Assembly (NCBI GenBank): GCA_033782935.1
Contig: JAWQEG010000501.1
Location: 1,197,001 to 1,261,000, forward strand
From: Petrolisthes cinctipes
Taxonomy: Eukaryota > Arthropoda > Malacostraca > Decapoda > Porcellanidae
DNA length: 64,000 nucleotides
Direction of reading: 5' to 3'
The position numbers and the translations under genes were made by a program. The notes under the pieces are model-generated. The model searched no databases and had not been told where the DNA came from. It saw only the letters and a program-made list of their open reading frames with translations. Shown one piece after another: positions 51,796 through 63,625 of the stretch; the first letter of the stretch is position 1, and the number at the start of each line of letters is the position of its first letter.

Positions 51796-53362
51796 AGTGG
51801 CTGAGTGTTACAACCAGTCGAGCGCCACGCCTACTTAAGCGAGATAATTGCCTTTAAAGTATAGGTAATAATGTCACGCGTAAGGTAAACACGAATAATC
51901 TGTTGACCGTTACTTCACTTCATCAACTTGATATCACCACACTATAACATATACTGTGGTATTTCAGACTTCATTAGAGGCCAAATTTTCTTAGCTTTCA
52001 ACTGATATATGCCAAAAAGTGTTCAGTTCCCTATTAAGAAAGATATTACAGGTATAATAAATACGAGTACCATGGAGAAAATGTGAAAAGTTATTCTCGT
52101 ACTGATATATTAGATTATAATGGAGAATTGGTAAATAATAATAAAATATACTATTTTGCTTAAGAAACTACATTGTTCAAGCATTCTATGGGTATAGTTT
52201 AGATGTAGGTACGTTACAGAATAACTTTGAAAAGTTTAAAAGACTATGATACTCTCATAATTTCCCGCGGTCTAGCCTCGGCCTTGTCGCCTTGCCGGGT
52301 GCAGGTGAGGTGGTGCCGGTCGCTGCCACACGTACGATTCAACGGTTCTATTGCTTTTAACAGCCGCAATTCTATGTATGTGAGTTTTCTAGGTTAAACT
52401 GTTATGAATGAGTGGTAAGCAGAGGAACTGCTGAGTCATCATGCATCAATTACTCCACACGGGCAGGCAGCCAGATAGTCTCACAGACACAGAGCAAATT
52501 TTTTAACTCCTCGCCTCTCCTCCCTCCTCCTCCTCCTCCAACTTCTGTACCCCGGTCCATCCTACTCGCCTCCCCTCTCTCCCACTCCTTCCTACCCTCC
52601 TCTGCCACCCACCCACTAAGGCTGCTGGCAAAGAACCGTTCAATCTCTAGAACCGATATTAACTAGTTGACAATGTTATAATATTATAATTGCTGTATAA
52701 TGTATTATATTGCTGTATTATAATAATACAATGAGAGAGAGAGAGAGAGAGAGTGTGTGTGTGTGTGTGTGCAAAGATGTTTACATACTACATACTCTTC
52801 ACATTTGACTACTCACTCGAAAAAAAAAAAAGGTGATGCAGTGTAAGCATCTCTCTGGTGTGTAGCCTATAATACACAGGAATAAAGCTTGTATTTTCAC
52901 GTTGCTGTAATCTCCGTAGCAAAAGAACAAGCATTACAAAAAATTGGAGCACAGGCTAAGGGTAAGCAAGTCTCATTTAAAATAATTTTAGTCTTACTTA
53001 ATTGAATGTGATTTGCTCATCATTGCATTCTTTGTTGTTTGTCTGCTCCTGTGTAACGTCCCATGGTGAGTAAATTAATCACAAGACTCTCCACTCCCTG
53101 CAACACATAAGATATCCCTCTGATTGCCTCCATGTCCACCCCAAATAATTATAATATTGGATGCAAAATCAATGATCAGTATAACATGAACACTTCATTA
53201 ATATAAAAATAAATACCATGCCGTATTGTAAATTAAATGATTTACATCAATAACAACCTGCATCTGTACAACTAAAATAACTTGAAATAATCAGGGTGCT
53301 GCACCTTTCGCCCCTTCTTAATGGACACCACAATAAAGCCATTTATAACCCAGTCATTATTG
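51796..53362. other. Intergenic, no gene recognised
   Basis: A GC-rich patch at 52265-52335 stands out but carries no identified motif. CCT-rich stretch at 52510-52600. GA/GT microsatellite at 52732-52772. The palindrome may start further left than 53363, but its partner would lie beyond the window. Confidence 0.4.
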
Positions 53363-53754
53363 TAATGTTTTCCCGTTCTGCCCGCCACTCCTCCCACCTC
53401 ACGATTCAATACAATACCACTCCACCACCCTGTGTTGGTATGTGTCCTGTTATGTGTGTGTATGTGTGTTATAATGTTTCCTTCTGTGTTTTGGTATGTG
53501 TCGTGTACACTACACGTATTGTCTACTCTGTTTGTCCTGTAATACAGCTTTCTATTTTCTCTTCTGTCCTAGCCCATATCCTAAGCAGATAATGGCGGTG
53601 GGGGGTTCAGTGTCTGTCTCTCTCTCTCTCTCTCTCTCTCATTTTTCCCTTTATTCTTTCCCGCCACCCTACCCTGTTTTACTTCTCTACTGCATTTCAA
53701 ACCATACCTACAACCTTTCCCTCCCTTCCCACTGTCCCACCTTGTCCCTTGTCC

Positions 53755-54535
53755 TTCTCACCTACCCTATCTTTCCCTATCTGTCTACTGTCCCAACTTG
53801 TCCCCTGTCCTTCCCACCTACCCTACCTTTCCCTGTCTGCCTACTGTCCCACCTTGTCCCCTGTCCTTCTCACCTACCCTATCTTTCCCTATCTGTCTAC
53901 TGTCCCAACTTGTCCCCTGTCCTTCCCACCTACCCTACCTTTCCCTGTCTGCCTACTGTCCCACCTTGTCCCCTGTCCTTCTCACCTACCCTATCTTTCC
54001 CTATCTGTCTACTGTCCCAACTTGTCCCCTGTCCTTCCCACCTACCCTACCTTTCCCTGTCTGCCTACTGTCCCACCTTGTCCCCTGTCCTTCTCACCTA
54101 CCCTATCTTTCCCTGTCTGCCTACTGTCCCAACTTGTCCCCTGTCCTTTCCATCACCCTGTCCTTCTCACCTACCCTACCTTTCCCTGTCTGTCTACTGT
54201 CCCACCTTGTCCCCTGTCCTTTCCATCACCCTGTCCTTCCCACCTACCCTACCTTTCCCTGTCTGTCTACTGTCTCACCTTGTCCCCTGTCCTTTCCATC
54301 ACCCTGTCCTTCCCACCTACCCTACCTTTCCCTGTCTGTCTACTGTCCCACCTTGTCCCCTGTCCTTTCCATCACCCTGTCCTTCCCACCTACCCTACCT
54401 TTCCCTGTCTGTCTACTGTCTCACCTTGTCCCCTGTCCTTTCCATCACCCTGTCCTTCCCACCTACCCTACCTTTCCCTGTCTGTCTACTGTCTCACCTT
54501 GTCCCCTGTCCTTTCCATCACCCTGTCCTCCCAAC
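53755..54535 (+). repeat. 56/73-bp minisatellite, left arm
   Basis: First part: 56-base units (ctactgtcccaccttgtccc...) alternating two variants. Second part: six 73-base units that add tttccatcaccctgtcc. Long open frames in three phases across it (up to 538 codons) arise because the units lack stops. Confidence 0.9.
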
Positions 54536-54684
54536 TGTCCACTATTCATTACCCTGTCCCACCGTGACATATCCTTCCCACCACATACATCACAGATGTA
54601 TGTGTGTTTCCTTCTGTGTTTTGTTATGTGTCCTGTTGTGTGTGTTTGTGTTTGTGTGTGTGTCCTGTGTTTTGTTATGTGTCC

Positions 54685-54816
54685 TGTTCTATCTATCTAT
54701 CTATAGCTCCGACGCCTCGTTCCCTCCGGGAACTCTCACCAATGGGGTGGCCACGGCAGAAGAGTCTCCAGTTTTCCCTGTTCCCGCACTCCCTCCATCC
54801 CCCCTTCCTCCCTCAC

Positions 54817-54870
<54 letters not shown>

Positions 54871-57690
54871 TACTCTTCCACTCTGTTCTGCCATCTAACC
54901 GGAGGTCTGCCTCTCACACCAGGTCCCACAACTTCACTTCCATACACCTTCTTTACAGACTCCACACTTTACATTCTCTCCACATGTCCAAACCACCTCA
55001 GTGTATTACGCTTCACTCTCTCAACCACTCCACATTCAATACCAACTGCCTTCTCACTCATACCACACCTCTCATACATATACACTCTCATTACTTTCTC
55101 CATCCCACCTAGTAAGTCCACATGCTCCTCTCAGATAACTCATTTCCACTGCACCTATTCTAGACTGATGAGCCCTACTCCATGTCCATGTCTCTGACGC
55201 ATATGTCAGTGTTGGCAGGAATATACTATTTCTCAGTCCCTTTTTCACTTCCATACTTACACTTCTACCCTTCATAATCCTTCCCAGTGATATTATGAAC
55301 TGCCTGCCCCTCACTGCTCTCTCCCTGATTTCTCCTTCCATGTTTACACAGAACTGTTCCCAGTTACTTGAATTCCCTCACCTCCTCCATCCTCTCACCC
55401 CCTAAAGTTATCTCACATTCAGTCCCAGTTGGTACAGCCACTCTATAGGGTGTAGCAAAGTCAATTACTTCTGTTTTGGTCCTCTCAAATACCATCACCT
55501 TACTCTTACCAACATTCACCTCCAGTTTTCTTTGCTTACACACGGACTGAAACTTATCCACCACCCTCTGTAACTCCCTTTCACTCTCGGCCAGCAGCAC
55601 AGTGTCATCCGCAAATAAGCTTGTAACCAAGGACCAATCTACTCCATTCAACCTCAGTTTCGCACCCAGGCCCTCCACCTTTGCCTTCATCTCTCTCATG
55701 CACCCATCCATAAAGATATTGAACAACTATGGTGACATGACACACCCCTGCCTCAATCCTACACTGATATCAAAGTTCTCACTCAAATCACCCTCAACTC
55801 TCACACAAGCTTTTGCCTCTCTATAGAAAGCCTCAATCCCCTCCAGCAAGAGCCCACCAACACCGTAAATCCTTAATACATCTGTCATAGCTCTCCTATC
55901 AACCCTATCGTATGCCTTCTCCAAATCTATGAAGGCAGCATACAACTTCCTACCCTTCCCAATATATTTCTCCACTGTTGATTTTATTGCAAAGATCTGG
56001 TTCACACATCCTCTACCCTTTCTGAACCCTCCCTGCTCCTCACTGACTTTATTCCCAGTTACTTCTATCAGTCTCTCAGTAAGAACCTTCCCATACACCT
56101 TCCCCAGTACATTAAGAAGGCTTATTCCCCTATAGCTACCACACTCATCCTTACTCTCTTTCCCCTTGTACAGAGGCACAATTATGACTCTCCTTCAGTT
56201 CTCTGGCACCTCTCCCTGTCTCCAAGCCAATATGCATATAAGCAGCATCTACTCCACCACTTCCTCCCCCCCCACACCTCAGCATCTCTCCAGTTATTTC
56301 ATCCACCCCCGGTGCCTTTCCTATCTTCAACTTTCCTATTGCTTTCCTGACCTCTTCCCTTCCTAATTCTCCCTGTACATCCTGTCGTCTACCTCATGCC
56401 TCCATCACCATGCATGTCACCACTGCCTCCCCTCCCGTCCCCCCATTCATCAACCGATCAAAATGCCTATTCCACACTTCTTTCACTTCCTCACTTCTAC
56501 TCACAGTAACTCCATCCTCTCTCTTCATTCTCACGCTACCAGAATTTCCTTCTCCTCTTTCTCTTTTCACCTCCTTCCAGAATAATTTCTTGTTTTCTCT
56601 AAACTTCTCACTCAGTTTTCTCCCAAACTCCTCATCCACTCTCCTTTTGCTCTCACTCACCGTCCTCTTCACTTTCCTCTTACACTCATTGTATTCCCTC
56701 TTTCACCTCCTCTGGCACATTTCTCTGCAGGGTTCTCCTAAAAGCCTTCTTATTCTCTACAGCATCCTTCACTTCTTCAGATCACCATGCACTCCCTTTC
56801 TTCCCCCTTTTGTCCTTTGTACCCAACCACTTCTGCTGCTGTCTTACACACTAAAGTTTTGAATGTTTCATACACATCATTCACTCCCACTCCCTCCCCT
56901 ATCCCCATCCTTGCATCCCCCAGCACCTCACCCACCCTCCTCTTATATTCCTCCCTATATTCTGCTTCATCTAATTTCCCACTAGCCACCTCCCTCTTTT
57001 TCCTCACCCCTTCATCCCTCCTACCATATTCCCACTTAGCACTAACCCTCATCCTTACCAACAACACAAAATGGTCGGAGCATTGGATAATTTATCTCAC
57101 CACTTTTGCATCGACCCTGTGATCTTGTATGAAGCTTGGAGGCTTGTGATTCCTCCTGACTATGCCACGAAACACGCTCTTTCAATATGGGTGATGTTTC
57201 GTGGCAAAATTTGAAGGACTCGCAAACCTCCAATTTTCTGACTACATCACAGGGTCCCTTAACCTTTCATCCACTGCCACAAAATAATCAATCAAGCTCT
57301 TCTGCTCTCCTCTCTCATCCCTTCTCTTTCGTGTATACCTGTGGATCATCTTGTGCTGAAAGAAGGTGTTTGCCAAGAACAATCCCCTCTCAGCACAGAC
57401 ATCCACCCTTCTCATTTACTCCTATTCCCCATTTACCCACAATACTTCCCACTTCCTCGCTTCCATACATATCTCCCATCATCACCACTCTCCTTCCATT
57501 ATCAATCTTTCTCAGACACGCATTCAATTTCTCCCAAAACACACTCATCCTCTCTCTCTCCGTCCTACTCTTTTAATCCTCTGGTGCATATGCACACACC
57601 CACACATATTTCACCATCCCAATCGTTCCCGTCATCCATACAATCCTCGACCCATGTCCATCCACTCCCTTCCACACCAACCCATCCTCC
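54685..57690 (-). pseudogene. RTE-type LINE remnant, left arm
   Basis: Mirror copy of 59600-62605, on the minus strand, with the same breaks. The RT core lies at about 55364-56179 with a TAG between CVMSP and LFNIFMDG. The endonuclease part lies at about 57040-57690 and is broken by a small inverted-repeat insertion at about 57115-57254. Confidence 0.82.
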
Positions 57691-58552
57691 CCCTACCCTT
57701 ACCTTCCCTTCTTACCAACCCATCCTCCACCTACCCCAACCATCCCTCCTTACCAACCTATCCTCCTCCTACTTTGTATACTCCCACCAACCCTTTGTGA
57801 GTTCCCTATCCTCCCTTCTTACCAACCCATCCTCCTCCTCCCTCTACCCCTACACATACTCTCTCTCTCTCAGTGAGTGTGTGTCTGTCTAACCGACTCG
57901 AGTGAGTCGAGTCACTGCCTAGTGCCTACCGCCCTACCCGTGCAATTTGTGAGTTCCCAATTATTATTATTAAGTTTAATTAATTATGTATCTTATTCGA
58001 TGTATTGTCATAATTTTACTAAGAAATATCGAAGTAATAACACTTCCCTTATCATACAGTGAAACACATAGTATAAGCATAAATTATTTAGACATCTTTT
58101 AAACGCAGTACGAGAGTTTGGGCTGGTCCGACCGGGCCGGTGGGCATCGTTATCGTTTCCTCTCTTTTTAATTATCTTTTTTCCACGATTTGTGATAACT
58201 AAATGGATTTACAAGTTTGTTTTTGCAATAAAAATGTACAATAATGTGTTTATGCTACATAGCAAGTGTTCCTAACGGCTAATAAAATAATCACGTAGAG
58301 CACGAAGTAAATAATATTAATTCGCGAGCAGTGGCAACATCTTTGTTTCAGCTGACTGACTTGTCGACTGCCTGCATTTGTCACTCGCCGACACTCGGTT
58401 GTATTTCAGACATTCTAGAAATGTCTATATGCAAGCTAAAATGATATCCATTTGTTCATTAGATAGAAGAGGAATTGTAGAAGTAATTCCTATTAATAAC
58501 TCAATTTTAGGGTAGTTGGCGCTTGACTGGTTGTAACAGTTAGGGCTACATA
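57691..58552 (+). other. Inner part of the left arm
   Basis: CT-rich tandem material to about 57880, then a non-repetitive stretch with gactcgagtgagtcgagtc (57896-57914) and a GC-richer piece at 58110-58150. 58320-58440 resembles a gene 5' region in base composition, but no protein is recognised. Confidence 0.35.
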
Positions 58553-58732
58553 TATTGTATAATTATAATATTTGATGTGAAGGTCCGCTACATAAAGGAA
58601 CAGTACTTAGAGGTAATATGGAACATTTGGTTCAAAGTACATATATTGTATAATTATAATATTTGATGTGAAGGTCCGCTACATAAAGGAACAGTACTTA
58701 GAGGTAATATGGAACATTTGGTTCAAAGTACA
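58553..58732. repeat. Palindrome spacer: two 91-bp direct repeats
   Basis: The only part without an inverse partner. It holds two copies of the 91-base unit seen at 51600-51795. On both sides it is bounded by tgtaacagttagggctac / gtagccctaactgttaca, so the immediate flanks form inverted repeats with the gttacaaccagtc motif. Confidence 0.88.
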
Positions 58733-60035
58733 TATGTAGCCCTAACTGTTACAACCAGTCAAGCGCCAACTACCCTAAAATTGAGTTATTAATAGGAATT
58801 ACTTCTACAATTCCTCTTCTATCTAATGAACAAATGGATATCATTTTAGCTTGCATATAGACATTTCTAGAATGTCTGAAATACAACCGAGTGTCGGCGA
58901 GTGACAAATGCAGGCAGTCGACAAGTCAGTCAGCTGAAACAAAGATGTTGCCACTGCTCGCGAATTAATATTATTTACTTCGTTTCGTGCTCTACGTGAT
59001 TATTTTATTAGCCGTTAGGAACACTTGCTATGTAGCATAAACACATTATTGTACATTTTTATTGCAAAAACAAACTTGTAAATCCATTTAGTTATCACAA
59101 ATCGTGGAAAAAAGATAATTAAAAAGAGAGGAAACGATAACGATGCCCACCGGCCCGGTCGGACCAGCCCAAACTCTCGTACTGCGTTTAAAAGATGTCT
59201 AAATAATTTATGCTTATACTATGTGTTTCACTGTATGATAAGGGAAGTGTTATTACTTCGATATTTCTTAGTAAAATTATGACAATACATCGAATAAGAT
59301 ACATAATTAATTAAACTTAATAATAATAATTGGGAACTCACAAATTGCACGGGTAGGGCGGTAGGCACTAGGCAGTGACTCGACTCACTCGAGTCGGTTA
59401 GACAGACACACACTCACTGAGAGAGAGAGAGTATGTGTAGGGGTAGAGGGAGGAGGAGGATGGGTTGGTAAGAAGGGAGGATAGGGAACTCACAAAGGGT
59501 TGGTGGGAGTATACAAAGTAGGAGGAGGATAGGTTGGTAAGGAGGGATGGTTGGGGTAGGTGGAGGATGGGTTGGTAAGAAGGGAAGGTAAGGGTAGGGG
59601 GAGGATGGGTTGGTGTGGAAGGGAGTGGATGGACATGGGTCGAGGATTGTATGGATGACGGGAACGATTGGGATGGTGAAATATGTGTGGGTGTGTGCAT
59701 ATGCACCAGAGGATTAAAAGAGTAGGACGGAGAGAGAGAGGATGAGTGTGTTTTGGGAGAAATTGAATGCGTGTCTGAGAAAGATTGATAATGGAAGGAG
59801 AGTGGTGATGATGGGAGATATGTATGGAAGCGAGGAAGTGGGAAGTATTGTGGGTAAATGGGGAATAGGAGTAAATGAGAAGGGTGGATGTCTGTGCTGA
59901 GAGGGGATTGTTCTTGGCAAACACCTTCTTTCAGCACAAGATGATCCACAGGTATACACGAAAGAGAAGGGATGAGAGAGGAGAGCAGAAGAGCTTGATT
60001 GATTATTTTGTGGCAGTGGATGAAAGGTTAAGGGA

Positions 60036-60175
60036 CCCTGTGATGTAGTCAGAAAATTGGAGGTTTGCGAGTCCTTCAAATTTTGCCACGAAACATCACC
60101 CATATTGAAAGAGCGTGTTTCGTGGCATAGTCAGGAGGAATCACAAGCCTCCAAGCTTCATACAAGATCACAGGG
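60036..60175. mobile_element. Small inverted-repeat element inside the RTE copy
   Basis: About 140 bases with ends ccctgtgatg... / ...gatcacaggg that interrupt the RTE endonuclease. At its centre is a perfect stem tgccacgaaaca / tgtttcgtggca (about 60084-60127). The mirror copy is at about 57115-57254. The family was not recognised. Confidence 0.6.
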
Positions 60176-62419
60176 TCGATGCAAAAGTGGTGAGATAAAT
60201 TATCCAATGCTCCGACCATTTTGTGTTGTTGGTAAGGATGAGGGTTAGTGCTAAGTGGGAATATGGTAGGAGGGATGAAGGGGTGAGGAAAAAGAGGGAG
60301 GTGGCTAGTGGGAAATTAGATGAAGCAGAATATAGGGAGGAATATAAGAGGAGGGTGGGTGAGGTGCTGGGGGATGCAAGGATGGGGATAGGGGAGGGAG
60401 TGGGAGTGAATGATGTGTATGAAACATTCAAAACTTTAGTGTGTAAGACAGCAGCAGAAGTGGTTGGGTACAAAGGACAAAAGGGGGAAGAAAGGGAGTG
60501 CATGGTGATCTGAAGAAGTGAAGGATGCTGTAGAGAATAAGAAGGCTTTTAGGAGAACCCTGCAGAGAAATGTGCCAGAGGAGGTGAAAGAGGGAATACA
60601 ATGAGTGTAAGAGGAAAGTGAAGAGGACGGTGAGTGAGAGCAAAAGGAGAGTGGATGAGGAGTTTGGGAGAAAACTGAGTGAGAAGTTTAGAGAAAACAA
60701 GAAATTATTCTGGAAGGAGGTGAAAAGAGAAAGAGGAGAAGGAAATTCTGGTAGCGTGAGAATGAAGAGAGAGGATGGAGTTACTGTGAGTAGAAGTGAG
60801 GAAGTGAAAGAAGTGTGGAATAGGCATTTTGATCGGTTGATGAATGGGGGGACGGGAGGGGAGGCAGTGGTGACATGCATGGTGATGGAGGCATGAGGTA
60901 GACGACAGGATGTACAGGGAGAATTAGGAAGGGAAGAGGTCAGGAAAGCAATAGGAAAGTTGAAGATAGGAAAGGCACCGGGGGTGGATGAAATAACTGG
61001 AGAGATGCTGAGGTGTGGGGGGGGAGGAAGTGGTGGAGTAGATGCTGCTTATATGCATATTGGCTTGGAGACAGGGAGAGGTGCCAGAGAACTGAAGGAG
61101 AGTCATAATTGTGCCTCTGTACAAGGGGAAAGAGAGTAAGGATGAGTGTGGTAGCTATAGGGGAATAAGCCTTCTTAATGTACTGGGGAAGGTGTATGGG
61201 AAGGTTCTTACTGAGAGACTGATAGAAGTAACTGGGAATAAAGTCAGTGAGGAGCAGGGAGGGTTCAGAAAGGGTAGAGGATGTGTGAACCAGATCTTTG
61301 CAATAAAATCAACAGTGGAGAAATATATTGGGAAGGGTAGGAAGTTGTATGCTGCCTTCATAGATTTGGAGAAGGCATACGATAGGGTTGATAGGAGAGC
61401 TATGACAGATGTATTAAGGATTTACGGTGTTGGTGGGCTCTTGCTGGAGGGGATTGAGGCTTTCTATAGAGAGGCAAAAGCTTGTGTGAGAGTTGAGGGT
61501 GATTTGAGTGAGAACTTTGATATCAGTGTAGGATTGAGGCAGGGGTGTGTCATGTCACCATAGTTGTTCAATATCTTTATGGATGGGTGCATGAGAGAGA
61601 TGAAGGCAAAGGTGGAGGGCCTGGGTGCGAAACTGAGGTTGAATGGAGTAGATTGGTCCTTGGTTACAAGCTTATTTGCGGATGACACTGTGCTGCTGGC
61701 CGAGAGTGAAAGGGAGTTACAGAGGGTGGTGGATAAGTTTCAGTCCGTGTGTAAGCAAAGAAAACTGGAGGTGAATGTTGGTAAGAGTAAGGTGATGGTA
61801 TTTGAGAGGACCAAAACAGAAGTAATTGACTTTGCTACACCCTATAGAGTGGCTGTACCAACTGGGACTGAATGTGAGATAACTTTAGGGGGTGAGAGGA
61901 TGGAGGAGGTGAGGGAATTCAAGTAACTGGGAACAGTTCTGTGTAAACATGGAAGGAGAAATCAGGGAGAGAGCAGTGAGGGGCAGGCAGTTCATAATAT
62001 CACTGGGAAGGATTATGAAGGGTAGAAGTGTAAGTATGGAAGTGAAAAAGGGACTGAGAAATAGTATATTCCTGCCAACACTGACATATGCGTCAGAGAC
62101 ATGGACATGGAGTAGGGCTCATCAGTCTAGAATAGGTGCAGTGGAAATGAGTTATCTGAGAGGAGCATGTGGACTTACTAGGTGGGATGGAGAAAGTAAT
62201 GAGAGTGTATATGTATGAGAGGTGTGGTATGAGTGAGAAGGCAGTTGGTATTGAATGTGGAGTGGTTGAGAGAGTGAAGCGTAATACACTGAGGTGGTTT
62301 GGACATGTGGAGAGAATGTAAAGTGTGGAGTCTGTAAAGAAGGTGTATGGAAGTGAAGTTGTGGGACCTGGTGTGAGAGGCAGACCTCCGGTTAGATGGC
62401 AGAACAGAGTGGAAGAGTA

Positions 62420-62423
<4 letters not shown>

Positions 62424-62472
<49 letters not shown>
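62424..62472. repeat. GA microsatellite in the RTE tail
   Basis: About 24 GA dinucleotides. The mirror CT run in the left arm (54822-54868) is about one unit shorter. Confidence 0.85.
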
Positions 62473-62475
<3 letters not shown>

Positions 62476-62757
62476 GTGAGGGAGGAAGGGGGGATGGAGG
62501 GAGTGCGGGAACAGGGAAAACTGGAGACTCTTCTGCCGTGGCCACCCCATTGGTGAGAGTTCCCGGAGGGAACGAGGCGTCGGAGCTATAGATAGATAGA
62601 TAGAACAGGACACATAACAAAACACAGGACACACACACAAACACAAACACACACAACAGGACACATAACAAAACACAGAAGGAAACACACATACATCTGT
62701 GATGTATGTGGTGGGAAGGATATGTCACGGTGGGACAGGGTAATGAATAGTGGACAG

Positions 62758-63625
62758 TTGGGAGGACAGGGTGATGGAAAGGACAGGGGACAAGGTGAGA
62801 CAGTAGACAGACAGGGAAAGGTAGGGTAGGTGGGAAGGACAGGGTGATGGAAAGGACAGGGGACAAGGTGGGACAGTAGACAGACAGGGAAAGGTAGGGT
62901 ATGTGGGAAGGACAGGGTGATGGAAAGGACAGGGGACAAGGTGAGACAGTAGACAGACAGGGAAAGGTAGGGTAGGTGGGAAGGACAGGGTGATGGAAAG
63001 GACAGGGGACAAGGTGGGACAGTAGACAGACAGGGAAAGGTAGGGTAGGTGGGAAGGACAGGGTGATGGAAAGGACAGGGGACAAGGTGAGACAGTAGAC
63101 AGACAGGGAAAGGTAGGGTAGGTGGGAAGGACAGGGTGATGGAAAGGACAGGGGACAAGGTGGGACAGTAGACAGACAGGGAAAGGTAGGGTAGGTGAGA
63201 AGGACAGGGTGATGGAAAGGACAGGGGACAAGTTGGGACAGTAGGCAGACAGGGAAAGATAGGGTAGGTGAGAAGGACAGGGGACAAGGTGGGACAGTAG
63301 GCAGACAGGGAAAGGTAGGGTAGGTGGGAAGGACAGGGGACAAGTTGGGACAGTAGACAGATAGGGAAAGATAGGGTAGGTGAGAAGGACAGGGGACAAG
63401 GTGGGACAGTAGGCAGACAGGGAAAGGTAGGGTAGGTGGGAAGGACAGGGGACAAGTTGGGACAGTAGACAGATAGGGAAAGATAGGGTAGGTGAGAAGG
63501 ACAGGGGACAAGGTGGGACAGTAGGCAGACAGGGAAAGGTAGGGTAGGTGGGAAGGACAGGGGACAAGTTGGGACAGTAGACAGATAGGGAAAGATAGGG
63601 TAGGTGAGAAGGACAGGGGACAAGG
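62758..63625 (-). repeat. 56/73-bp minisatellite, right arm
   Basis: Inverse copy of the left-arm array with seven rather than six 73-base units, plus one unit with a private change (gtatgtggg). This extra unit accounts for the 73-base offset between the outer parts of the arms. Confidence 0.9.

Larger units (their letters stand above)
53363..58552 (+). repeat. Left arm of a giant palindrome
   Basis: Base x on this arm pairs with about 117290 - x on the minus strand, with small offsets. It contains a CT-type minisatellite, a minus-strand RTE remnant and a short GC-rich piece near the centre. Compared with the right arm it lacks one 73-base repeat unit (six against seven) and a 5-base acgaa duplication near 58300. 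Otherwise the arms look the same apart from scattered single-base and microsatellite differences. Confidence 0.93.
59600..62605 (+). pseudogene. RTE-type LINE remnant, right arm
   Basis: A decayed non-LTR element of the RTE group in several frames. Endonuclease pieces read MMGDMYGSEEVG (near 59815), a segment with HKM-like and RYTRKRRDERGEQKSLIDYF (59940-60020), then VDAKVV after the inserted hairpin. The linker is at 60223-60513 and 60618-60896. The RT core follows at 61111-61563 (SYRGISLLNVLGKV, EQGGFRKGRGC, AFIDLEKAYDRVDR, GLRQGCVMSP), a TAG at 61561-61563, then 61564-61926 with LFADDTVLL (near 61668) and a stop at 61924. The thumb (TYASETWTWS) and the WFGHVERM / GRPPVRWQNRVEEYV end motif are present to 62430. 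A GA microsatellite expanded inside the tail. The copy ends near a gata repeat (62587-62604), as RTE elements often do. Many stops and shifts make it inactive. The same mutations occur in the left arm. Confidence 0.85.

Noticed and set aside
53496..55112. Long plus-strand open frames of up to 538 codons (and mirrors at 62093-63867)
   Set aside because: They arise from the stop-free 56/73-base minisatellite in all three frames and from CT microsatellites. No protein domain is present.
58553..58732. Simple missed-adapter sequencing artefact for the palindrome
   Set aside because: Not excluded but less favoured: the centre is 180 bases of direct repeat rather than a tight turn, and the arms differ by a whole 73-base unit and a 5-base duplication.
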